Source: Phallusia fumigata
Lineage: Eukaryota > Chordata > Ascidiacea > Phlebobranchia > Ascidiidae
NCBI GenBank assembly: GCA_008931825.1
Contig: QXVZ01017764.1
Location: 1-34,381, forward strand
DNA: 34,381 nucleotides
Direction: 5' to 3'
Shown: positions 26,380 to 33,792 of the stretch, piece by piece
Layout: each line of letters starts with the position of its first letter
Position numbering within the stretch: position 1 is the first letter of the stretch
Position numbers and translations under genes: made by a program
Notes under the pieces: model-generated
Databases searched by the model: none
What the model was told of the DNA's origin: nothing
The model's input: only the letters and a program-made list of their open reading frames with translations

Positions 26380-26422
26380 GCATGGAAGACCGTATAACGT
26401 GCACTTATTCTGTCTTTACATG
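26380..26422 (+). repeat. Intronic hairpin, copy 5, eroded
   Basis: GCATGGAAGACCG and CTGTCTTTACATG with the AACGTGCACTTAT loop. Confidence 0.5.
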
Positions 26423-26494
26423 TTAATAAATTTATACTTTTCTTAACTAGACAACGTATGGCGCAGAATTCGTTGTACTGCACCTGTTTTTTAG

Positions 26495-26543
26495 CATTCT
26501 AGTGGAAGAGAGCAAAGATGAAATAGACATTGGCTTCCAAGAG
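26495..26543 (+). pseudogene. Class I exon, copy 4, truncated
   Basis: 49 nt, acceptor CTGTTTTTTAG, donor AAGAG|GTTAGT. The 5' part is lost and TAG interrupts (ATGAAATAGAC). Confidence 0.4.
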
Positions 26544-27660
26544 GTTAGTTTTGTATTTTCGTTTTTTGTTTCGGCCTAAATATTATCAAACATATAGACC
26601 TGTTTTCTTAATGCCCCGGTGTAATTTGGTTGACGATTTGTCGAAATGTATATTTACACGAATACAGTCTTTAGCTCAGAGCAATGTTAATGTTTCGGTT
26701 TTAATAGTAAAAGTAACGTAACTTGTGTGTATGTGCATGTGTAATGGCAATAAGGATATGCCACCTTGTTGTTTTATGCAATTGGTGCTAACTCCCAGAA
26801 GTTTTAGTTATAATTTATTCGTCTATGCGAATGTAAAAAAAAATCAGATACAATTTAATTATGGGTCTATGACGTTTTGCCATTGGATTTTTGTTGGATT
26901 TAAATGAAATGTTCACAGCATGTAGATACGTTATGAGCTGTGTAAGAGATTCTTACAAGCAACTGTAATATTTGACGCAACACTGACCATATGTTGAGCT
27001 TCAACCAAGCAGTGTGCAAGAACAGCAATGTAGATAAACTAAACGACCTAAAGACCTTGTGGCTACATTCGTCTGAGCGCAATGCATTTATAACTTTAAA
27101 TAGAGAAACATCGTTTTGAACGTTTCGATTTATTAAACATAAAATGATTTAAATTACTAAACAATGTAGAAATTAGGTGAATATTGAACAGTTTAAATAA
27201 CATGCTATTGCAGTGTAGTTATTTGTGTGTTTGACGCCTTAGTATGGGTCAAATCACCAAACAATGTTTGAATTTCATTGCGATGCACTGATTGCTTTCT
27301 TTAACCTCAAAGCTGACATGTGTACATGTGTCGTGTGGGGACCCATGCGTTCAGGAAACAATCATGCCTTAAAGCGAGGATGGCTATGATGCCCCCAATA
27401 ACTCCAGCGGTTACCCCATTAGCCCTCTTTAATTTGGTAAAATTTGGATAGTTTGTAAATTGTGCCATTATGTTGATTTGATTTCCTTGTTTTACCCAAA
27501 AGCCAAAGCGGTTACCCCACCAACCCCCCAAATCGGTCTAATTGTTAAACAGTGTGCGAATTAGAAATTTTGATAGTTTGTGTTACATATCAACTTACTC
27601 TAAACAAAACTCTATACCATGCCAAACACAGAAACATTAGCAAGCATTTTGATCTTGTAA
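26544..27660 (+). repeat. Family R remnants and unassigned sequence
   Basis: R head traces near 26850, then degenerate 129-bp units from 27140 to 27600 (ACTAAACAATGTAGAAATTA, GCGGTTACCCCACCAACCCC). 26544-26840 holds nothing recognisable. No gene. Confidence 0.5.
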
Positions 27661-27672
27661 ATTTTGTTGCAG

Positions 27673-27774
27673 ATTTTGTCCAAATCCGTTTCAAACAGCA
27701 CCTGAATTTCGATGTGAATTTACAACAGCGGAAGCAACACAAGTTAACGTTTCTGCAGGAACTAAATGCTCAAT
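27673..27774 (+). CDS. Class E exon, copy 7, open
   Basis: 102 nt between TTTTGTTGCAG and CAAT|GTAAGT. Phase 1 at both ends, open: DFVQIRFKQHLNFDVNLQQR, then KQHKLTFLQELNAQ. It has the one-T-shorter start seen at 9144, which selects the VQIRF frame. Confidence 0.45.
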
Positions 27775-27810
27775 GTAAGTAAATTTACAATCACTAAAGA
27801 CGTGTGTTAC

Positions 27811-27831
27811 GCGATGCATCGTACATCAAAT
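27811..27831 (+). pseudogene. Class A 3' remnant
   Basis: GCGATGCATCGTACATCAAAT followed by GTAAGC. Only the last 21 bases of a class A exon like that at 32437 remain. Confidence 0.5.
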
Positions 27832-27889
27832 GTAAGCAAACAGTCGTTTCTTTAAAAAAAATTTTTTGTTAAGTGTTGGTACCATTCCT

Positions 27890-28430
27890 CACATCGTTTT
27901 ACATTATTTGTTTTGTTCTTGTCCATGCACTTTTGGCATGAAATTTTTGACAGTTTGCAATAAGACTTTCATAGCTAGATAGCCCCAGTGGTTACCCCGT
28001 TAGTCTCAAAAAAGTGAAACGTTTTGCATGCTTGCAAACACCACAAACGGAAAGTTTCTTTGAATATAGAGTTACCTAGGCAAAAATGAAGTTGGATAGG
28101 TGCAGTTTGTATAACATGCTGTCGTAGTGCAATGATTGTTGCGCTGAGCCCCAGAGGCCCAGTCAATAAGCCGCTGCCCTCCTTCACAATGGGTCAGAAT
28201 ATTCTGTTATTGTGGTGTACTGGTTACTTTATTTAACCAAAAAGCATGACATGAATCTTTAAAACGCATAATGTACAAGTTTGTGTGTGTGTGGAAACAT
28301 GCGTTTTTCTGTCTGCATCTAATGTAAAATAATGTGGGAAATACATCTAATTTTAAAACGGGTAATGGGTTTTTTTGGAATGTCCATGTATAGTAAGCCA
28401 CCCTTCTAGTTTCTGTTTAATTCTGCTGAT
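27890..28430 (+). repeat. Family R copy with terminal segment
   Basis: R head (CTTGTCCATGCACTTTTGGC), the CACCACAAACGGAAAGTTTC segment, a unit remnant, arms AAAACGCAT / CATGCGTTT at 28261 and 28299, and the terminus GCCACCCTTCTAGTTTCTG. Confidence 0.65.
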
Positions 28431-28481
28431 TGTTTAACAGCGTTATATTTCTCGCTTTGATATTTCTGCCTTATTTTTTAG

Positions 28482-28574
28482 AAACTTCAACCGACACTAC
28501 AGGAAACGATCACTGCTTGTTGGATTACCAGGCGAGATATAAGTCAACGTGTCCACAGGAACTAACTGCTCAAT
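28482..28574 (+). CDS. Fused class C-E exon, 93 nt, open
   Basis: Acceptor TTATTTTTTAG, donor CAAT|GTAAGT. Class C start (TSTDTTGNDHCLLDYQ) passes into class E (ARYKSTCPQELTAQ). Phase 1 at both ends, no stop, length a multiple of three. Confidence 0.5.
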
Positions 28575-28724
28575 GTAAGTAAACTTACAATCTTTAAAGC
28601 CGCGACTTCGATCAAAGCTACACACAAAACAAGTTTAAACCTACTAAATCGGTATTGTGTACGTTAAAATAACTACATACGCCATTAGGTTGCAATAGTC
28701 AATTGTATGGGTTTCTCTGCGCTT
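28575..28724. other. Conserved intron after class E
   Basis: TTACAATCTTTAAAGCCGCG, AAACCTACTAAATCGGTA. As at 11390. Confidence 0.5.
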
Positions 28725-28875
28725 TAAGTTTTGTGAACAATTCCCTGTTGCTGCTCCGAATAGCGACCCCGGTGTTGGTTTTTACTTTTGCATGTTGCAT
28801 TTGCTATTTTGCATGTCACGTTTGTTCTGTTGTTTATTCGGTTGTCAGCATCGGTCGAAGTGTTCACATCAAAAG
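28725..28875 (+). repeat. Block m, copy 8
   Basis: CCGAATAG at 28756 and TTATTCGG near 28835; TTTTGCATGTTGCA between. Confidence 0.6.
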
Positions 28876-29074
28876 ATTAGAGAAACGCTTAACCAAAATT
28901 TAATAAATTTGAAATATAGACTTGAAGAAATATTAGATAAGCGAACCAAGGCAAAAATGTCAGAAGTCCGTCTATGGTAATAATCTCAAACCCATTCACA
29001 AGGAACAAATAATCCCGAACCCAATATGAGGCTTAATTGCTTGAACTCGAATGCTGTTGTTAGTTTTGTTGCAG

Positions 29075-29140
29075 ATGCAGCAGCAAAAGCAATGGAGGAA
29101 TCCGATGCATGAACGATATTCGATGCATCGCACAACAAAT
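29075..29140 (+). pseudogene. Class A exon, copy 11, 66 nt
   Basis: Acceptor TTTTGTTGCAG, donor AAAT|GTAAGC. 45 bases shorter than the 111-nt form, so the frame is kept. Frame CSSKSNGGIRCMNDIRCIAQ open; phase 1 has the class TGA. Confidence 0.45.
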
Positions 29141-29169
29141 GTAAGCAAACAACTGTAAAACATTTTTCG

Positions 29170-29620
29170 TAAACTATGGTATGGGTTCTCTTCCTGAAGG
29201 GGAGACATTGTTTTCACTTGTTTTTTTTGTTTTTTTACCCTGTAGCTTGTTTATGCATTTATTTTACGAGTTAGATTTGGTTAAAACTTTCGCAGCTAAT
29301 AGATATGATCATGTATGAGTAAAACTTATGTAGTTGGTTGTCCGGGTCGGGGGTTGTCACTGGCTTAATAAACCTGAGACACGAAGGGTTATTTTTTTCT
29401 ACAATGATTGATTTGGATGAAATTTTAATAGATTTTCGATCGGTTTATTGTGTTGTAACGACATTGCGGTGCACTGAGTTTCTGCTTGCAGAAACAATCG
29501 CGTCATAAAAAGCTCTGGTGTAGGGAATACATCTATTTCTTAGACTGGGTGATAATGTATATAGAGTGTGTATGTACGGTAAACCAACCTTCTAGTTGTT
29601 TGTTAAGTACTGTAAATTGT
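29170..29620 (+). repeat. Family R head and terminus
   Basis: ATGGGTTCTCTTCCTGAAGG, CTGTAGCTTGTTTATGC, TTTCTGCTTGCAGAAACAAT, GTAGGGAATACATCTATTTC and the AACCTTCTAGTTG end. Tandem units absent. Confidence 0.6.
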
Positions 29621-29628
29621 TTTTAAAG

Positions 29629-29687
29629 TATTGGTGCGACGAAGAAACAAACAAAGGACTACGAATCAGTCCACCGGTATTTGCACC
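29629..29687 (+). pseudogene. Class B exon, copy 10
   Basis: TTTTTAAAG acceptor. Begins YWCDEETNK; a deletion shifts the frame; donor reads ACCATTAAG without GT. Confidence 0.4.
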
Positions 29688-29771
29688 ATTAAGTTAACAG
29701 CAATTTCTTTCTATGTAACTTATTAAACGCAATTTGAATTTCTGTCTACAAACGAATTAAACTTAACACAG

Positions 29772-29822
29772 AGGTGGTACAGAGTGCACGCTGGCCGACC
29801 CTTGTACGCCAATTGCAATAAC
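29772..29822 (+). repeat. Block n, copy 7
   Basis: Exact TACAGAGTGCACGCTG, then TTGTACGCCAATTGCAATAA. Confidence 0.6.
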
Positions 29823-29903
29823 TGGCTAGTAAAAATTCAGAAGAAACTACGGGCACTTTGTTTTGTCTTCAAATATTTAACATGTTTTTACATTGTTTCA
29901 TAG

Positions 29904-29957
29904 AAGAAGCGTTGTTACGGCGAAAATTGAAACAGATGTAACCGGGCATTTTCAGAG
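29904..29957 (+). CDS. Class S exon (B-like), copy 1
   Basis: 54 nt, acceptor TTGTTTCATAG, donor TCAGAG|GTAAGT. Frame RSVVTAKIETDVTGHFQR open. The 3' end (ACCGGGCATTTTCAGAG) is related to class B ends. Recurs at 31138. Confidence 0.4.
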
Positions 29958-30023
29958 GTAAGTTAAAGTTAGCGCAAATAAAAGCGATTTATATTTTTGA
30001 TGACTTTGTGCACTTTATTTCAG

Positions 30024-30136
30024 AATTTTATTTCGTTATGGACAAGCGAAATAAACAATTGTAGATGCGGCAGGAAAAGTAGTGGAGGAATTCGGTTGAT
30101 ATGCATCCATGTGATTAGAAGCATCACGGGCCAAAT
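30024..30136 (+). pseudogene. Fused class C-A exon
   Basis: Class C type acceptor TTTATTTCAG, then class A sequence to AAAT|GTAAGT. A second acceptor (CAATTGTAG, 30064) may be used. Frame SGGIRLICIHVIRSITGQ open in the A part; the 5' part has a stop in it. Confidence 0.4.
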
Positions 30137-30179
30137 GTAAGTGAAAAAAAACGTTAAGTTTGATTCACAAATACTAGCA

Positions 30180-30290
30180 ACTATACTATGAGACCCAATG
30201 GAAAAAAAGGAATACATCTACTTTTTAAACTGGGTAATAGTCCATATAGATGTATGGAAAACTTACCTTCTGGTTGTGTGTTTAAATTCT
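30180..30290 (+). repeat. Family R terminal fragment
   Basis: GGAATACATCTACTTTTTAA, GTAATAGTCCATATAGATGT, TTACCTTCTGGTTGTGTG. A close copy lies at 31735. Confidence 0.6.
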
Positions 30291-30307
30291 GCTAACTTAT
30301 TTTATAG

Positions 30308-30330
30308 GCAAGTATTCCGGCATTTACACA
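30308..30330 (+). pseudogene. Class B exon, copy 11, 23 nt left
   Basis: Acceptor TTTTATAG and donor ACACA|GTTAAG kept; the centre is deleted (GCAAGTATTCCGGCATTTAC). Confidence 0.45.
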
Positions 30331-30391
30331 GTTAAGTTAACAGCTATTTCTTGTATGTAATGTAATACAAACGAAATAAACTGAATACAGA

Positions 30392-30432
30392 GGTGCTACA
30401 GAGTGCACGCTGGCCGCCCCTTGTGTGCCACC
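30392..30432 (+). repeat. Block n, copy 8
   Basis: Exact TACAGAGTGCACGCTG; the 3' part is deleted. Confidence 0.6.
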
Positions 30433-30510
30433 TAAACACATTTTTCAATAACTATGCGTCAATAACAGCGTTATATTTTTCACTTCGTTATTTCTGCCTC
30501 ATTTTTTTAG

Positions 30511-30646
30511 AACCTTCGACTAGCACTGGTCACAGGAGACGATCACTGCTTGTAGGACTACTAAGGTTTAAACCGGACAACTGATTGAAATGATTCGATG
30601 CTCTACATGAATTCACAACAGTGTCAACATCTCCAAACTGCTGAAT
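30511..30646 (+). pseudogene. Fused class C-E exon, 136 nt, copy 1
   Basis: Acceptor CATTTTTTTAG, donor GAAT|GTAAGT. Class C frame PSTSTGHRRRSLLVGLLRFK ends at a TGA before the E part (ACTGCTGAAT). Near-identical to 32030-32165. Confidence 0.5.
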
Positions 30647-30849
30647 GTAAGTAGATTTACAATTATTAAAGACGCATCTATACACAGATCTCACCGCCAA
30701 ACTATTTGAAAAAAAAATCATTAAGCTTAGTTACGTTAAAAAATCTATAATGAAGCCATTGTTTGTTTGATATTTGTTATTCATAAATAAACCTGCACCT
30801 ATTATTAGATTTAATGGCTCGAACTTGGATGCTGTTGTTTCGTTGCGGA

Positions 30850-30919
30850 TGCAGCAGCAAAAGCAGTGGATGAATCCAATACAGGAACGTCGATGCATCA
30901 GTCCACCGGCATTTGCACA
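30850..30919 (+). pseudogene. Fused class A-B exon
   Basis: Starts after GTTGCGG, where the class AG is changed to GG. Frame DAAAKAVDESNTGTSMHQST open through GIC to the B donor GCACA|GTTAAG. The class TGA reads GGA here. Confidence 0.4.
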
Positions 30920-31005
30920 GTTAAGTTAACAGCAATTTCTTTTTATGTAACTTATTAAACGCAATTTGAATGTCTGTCTACAAACGAATTAAACTTAATA
31001 CAGAG

Positions 31006-31058
31006 GTGGTACAGAGTGCACGCTGACCGCCCCTTGTACGCCAATTGCATGAATTGGC
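31006..31058 (+). repeat. Block n, copy 9
   Basis: Exact TACAGAGTGCACGCTG, then CTTGTACGCCAATTGCATGA. Confidence 0.65.
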
Positions 31059-31137
31059 TACAGTAAAAATTCAGAAGAGACAACGTGCACTTTGTTCTGT
31101 CTTCAAATATTTAACATGTTTTTACATTGTTTTGTAG

Positions 31138-31190
31138 AAGAGGTGTTGTTGTGGCGAAAATTGAAACAGCTGTAACCGGCATTTTCAGAG
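31138..31190 (+). CDS. Class S exon (B-like), copy 2
   Basis: 53 nt, acceptor GTTTTGTAG, donor TCAGAG|GTAAGT. Frame RGVVVAKIETAVTGIFRG open. One base shorter than copy 1. Confidence 0.4.
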
Positions 31191-31257
31191 GTAAGTTGAA
31201 GTTAGCGTAAATAACAGAAAATCATATTTTTGTTGACGTTTCTGCACTTTCGTTCAG

Positions 31258-31329
31258 AACGTTGGACAAGCACGACTCCGCCTGCGATCATTGCTGCTTG
31301 TAGGATTGCTGACATCGCATGCTCAACAG
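31258..31329 (+). CDS. Class C exon, copy 9, open
   Basis: 72 nt, acceptor TTTCGTTCAG, donor CAACAG|GTAGTT. Phase 0 open for 24 codons: NVGQARLRLRSLLLVGLLTS, ending HAQQ. Keeps SLLLVGLL. Confidence 0.4.
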
Positions 31330-31407
31330 GTAGTTAACTGTAGTCAAGGACATTAAGTTTGATTCACAAATGTATTAGCAACAATTTTTAAAATAACAAT
31401 GTGGTTG

Positions 31408-31523
31408 TTGAAGCCTAACCAGGCTGCACACTCTTTAGCCTTTAGCATAATTTTGCGATATGGTTTGCAATGTGTATAGAGATAAGTTTACATGTTTCTG
31501 TCTCTAGTATGTTTTTGTTTCAG
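31408..31523 (+). repeat. Block x, copy 5
   Basis: AACCAGGCTGCACACTCTTT, GCAATGTGTATAGAGATAAG, TTTTTGTTTCAG. Confidence 0.55.
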
Positions 31524-31674
31524 GAACATTGATCAAGTTTGGATTTGACAGGAGACCTCTTTCTTCGCATGGAAGATGCTCGTTTCAAACCTCCGATCAC
31601 CTGGCAGAAATTAAAAGCAGTGGAGGAATTCGGTTGATATGCATCCTTATGGTTAGAAGCATCACGTGCCAAAT
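31524..31674 (+). CDS. Fused class D-A exon, open
   Basis: 151 nt between TTTTTGTTTCAG and AAAT|GTAAGT. Open for 49 codons: TLIKFGFDRRPLSSHGRCSF, then SDHLAEIKSSGGIRLICILM. Class D start joined to the class A end at AAAAGCAGTGGAGGAATTCG. Confidence 0.45.
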
Positions 31675-31689
31675 GTAAGTGAAAAAAAT

Positions 31690-31855
31690 TTTGATTCACA
31701 AATACTAGCAACAATACTATGAGACCCAATAAAAAAAAATGTAGGGAATACCTATACTTTTCAAACTGGGTAATAGTCCATATAGATGTAGGGTAAACCA
31801 ACCTTCGTGTGTTTAAACAAAATGGACTACGAATCAGTCCACCGGTATTTGCACA
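31690..31855 (+). repeat. R terminal fragment and class B remnant
   Basis: GTAGGGAATACCTATACTTT to AACCAACCTTCGTGTG, then a 3' class B remnant (GGACTACGAATCAGTCCACC) with donor GCACA|GTTAAG at 31856. Confidence 0.55.
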
Positions 31856-31913
31856 GTTAAGTTAACAGTAATATCTTTTGATGTGACTTGCATACAACGA
31901 CATAAACTGAATA

Positions 31914-31942
31914 CAGAGGTGGTACAGAGTGCACGCTGGCCG
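31914..31942 (+). repeat. Block n, copy 10, truncated
   Basis: Exact TACAGAGTGCACGCTG, then GCCGTACATTTTCC. Confidence 0.6.
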
Positions 31943-32029
31943 TACATTTTCCAAATACATTTTCCAATAACTATGCGTCAATAACAGCGTTATATTTTTC
32001 GTTTTGTTATTTCTGCCTTATTTTTTTAG

Positions 32030-32165
32030 AACTTTCGACCAGCACTGGTCACAGGAGACGATCACTGCTGGTAGGACTACCAAGGTTCAAACCGGACAAC
32101 TGGTTGAAACGATTCGATGCTTTACCTGGATTCACAACAGCGTGAACATCTCCAAACTGCTGAAT
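32030..32165 (+). CDS. Fused class C-E exon, 136 nt, copy 2, open
   Basis: Acceptor TTATTTTTTTAG, donor GAAT|GTAAGT. One frame is open through 45 codons: TFDQHWSQETITAGRTTKVQ, then TGQLVETIRCFTWIHNSVNI. The usual class C frame (STSTGHRRRSLLVGL) is also open until a TGA six codons before the end. Confidence 0.45.
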
Positions 32166-32370
32166 GTAAGTCGATTTACAATTAAACGTTCGTTCGGATC
32201 TGTCGAATTGTCCGCATCAAAATATTAGCGAATCGCTTAACAAAATTTAATAGTTTTTTGATAGAAAGTTAAAGTGGAGTCATTCTTTAGCCCGTTTGTT
32301 ATTTATAAATAATCCTGCACCTAATTTCAGATGTATTGGATTAAACTTGGATGCTGTTGTTTCGTTGCGG

Positions 32371-32437
32371 ATGCAGCAGCAAAATCAGTGGAGGATACAG
32401 AGACGATACAGAAACGTCGATGCATCGTACATCAAAT
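32371..32437 (+). pseudogene. Class A exon, copy 14
   Basis: Acceptor changed to GTTGCGG as at 30849; donor AAAT|GTAAGC intact. Repeated GATACAGA inside. Frame MQQQNQWRIQRRYRNVDASY open. Confidence 0.4.
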
Positions 32438-32479
32438 GTAAGCAAACATCTGTAAAGCAAATGAAACATATCGTTTTTA

Positions 32480-32870
32480 CTCATGGTGTTGTGCCGTCTG
32501 TTTCGTTTGACCCCGTAGCCCCCGTGATTACTCCGCCAGCCCCAAACGTTTTGCATGTTTGCAAGCACTACAAACGAAACGTTTCCGTGATGGCAGTGTT
32601 ACGTAAGTGAAAATGAAGTTAGGATGACCCCGTTAAAAACCTAACTTGGTGAACGTGAGACACTAATCGTTAACCTTGTGCGATTGGGATAAAATGTTGT
32701 GACATTGTAATGTAACGATTGGCGCACTTAACCCTGTATCCCCAACAGTTACCCCCACAACATGTCCAAATTAGACAAATCTGGGATTTTTGTGTAACAT
32801 ACCATTGTAGTGTAATCATTTCTTTAATTGGCCCCATAGCTCCAGCAGTTAGCACACATTTTTTAATTAA
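32480..32870 (+). repeat. Family R remnants
   Basis: GTTTGACCCCGTAGCCCCCG, GCACTACAAACGAAACGTTTC, CCCCATAGCTCCAGCAGTTA. No gene. Confidence 0.55.
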
Positions 32871-32939
32871 TTATGCATCACTAATTGCGTAATATTCTCG
32901 CTTTGTTATGTGTGGTATTTTTCCTCCAGCATTCGACCA

Positions 32940-32994
32940 GAGACGGCTGAGATTTGCAACGGACAGCTGATTGAAACGATCCAGTGCTCAACAG
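32940..32994 (+). pseudogene. Class C exon, copy 13
   Basis: Acceptor TTTTTCCTCCAG. Frame IRPETAEICNGQLIETIQCS open with the class end GQLIETI.C.T, but the donor GT is lost (AACAG|ACGAAT). Confidence 0.45.
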
Positions 32995-33069
32995 ACGAAT
33001 CCAGCTCCTTACCAGTAAACAAATGTAAGCTTAAGTAAAAGATAATGTTCTTTGGATCAATTCGTTAGG

Positions 33070-33161
33070 AAACGGTTTAATGACATTGTTTTGCCTTCGC
33101 GATATGCGTTTGCGAAATAGTTTGCAATAGGCAATGTATAGATATGATATTTTTTTGTTAG
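33070..33161 (+). repeat. Block x, copy 6
   Basis: TTGCGAAATAGTTTGCAATAG, GCAATGTATAGATATGATA, TTTTTTGTTAG. The GGTGCACAC core is lost. Confidence 0.5.
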
Positions 33162-33385
33162 GAGGAGCTCTCTCGCGTGTGTTTTTAACATTTTCCTTCG
33201 GCGTATTAATTAACATAAAATTTCGTTATTTCCCAAACTCCAGGGACTACGTGATCTCACCGCTTGACGACTGGGATTGGAGAAGAATTCTATTCAGATG
33301 CAGCCAGCAGATAATCTCGCCATCCAGGACTTTCGATCACTTCCACTTCGGACATTGCTCTATGAAGTTTGACATTCGTACCTAA
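33162..33385 (+). CDS. Class D exon, copy 7, to a stop codon
   Basis: From acceptor TTTTTTGTTAG (or TCCAAACTCCAG at 33243) the frame is open: SRVFLTFSFGVLINIKFRYF, then DYVISPLDDWDWRRILFRCS, ending MKFDIRT and TAA 33383. WDWRR matches WDWKR of copy 3. A hydrophobic run at the start is not convincing as a signal peptide because it is intron in other copies. Could be a terminal exon. Confidence 0.4.
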
Positions 33386-33792
33386 TATTTTTGTGCTCGT
33401 ATATGATTTTGAAATAAGATGCGATTTGTCCGTGTTTTGGTTGTTGACTTATGAAGATAAACGTGGGTGCACACATGTTCGTCTTCGTATATTCGCGTTA
33501 AAAATTGATATTGAGCGTTAATAATACGCATTTTTGATACGCAGTAGTTTTGTTTGGTGTTTTGTACTTTTTCCTCATTACTTTTCAGCCGTTGTACTTT
33601 TATTTTTCGAATCAACTTCATTTTGTTCTTTTTGTGGTGTTGGTACGTTAGCCTCGCCATCCAGGACTTTCGATCACTTCGACTTTCACACTGCTTCTCT
33701 ATGACGTTTGTGCAAGTAACAAAGAAACGCAAACCTTACTTTGTTGTTTTAAATATTTCGAGACTAGCGCAGGGAAGTCAGCAAAAAAAAAA
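33386..33792. other. End of the exon array
   Basis: A block x remnant (GTGGGTGCACACATGTTCG at 33462) and a second copy of the class D 3' part (CTCGCCATCCAGGACTTTCG at 33651, also at 33309). After 33720 no repeated exon sequence is seen. Confidence 0.5.
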
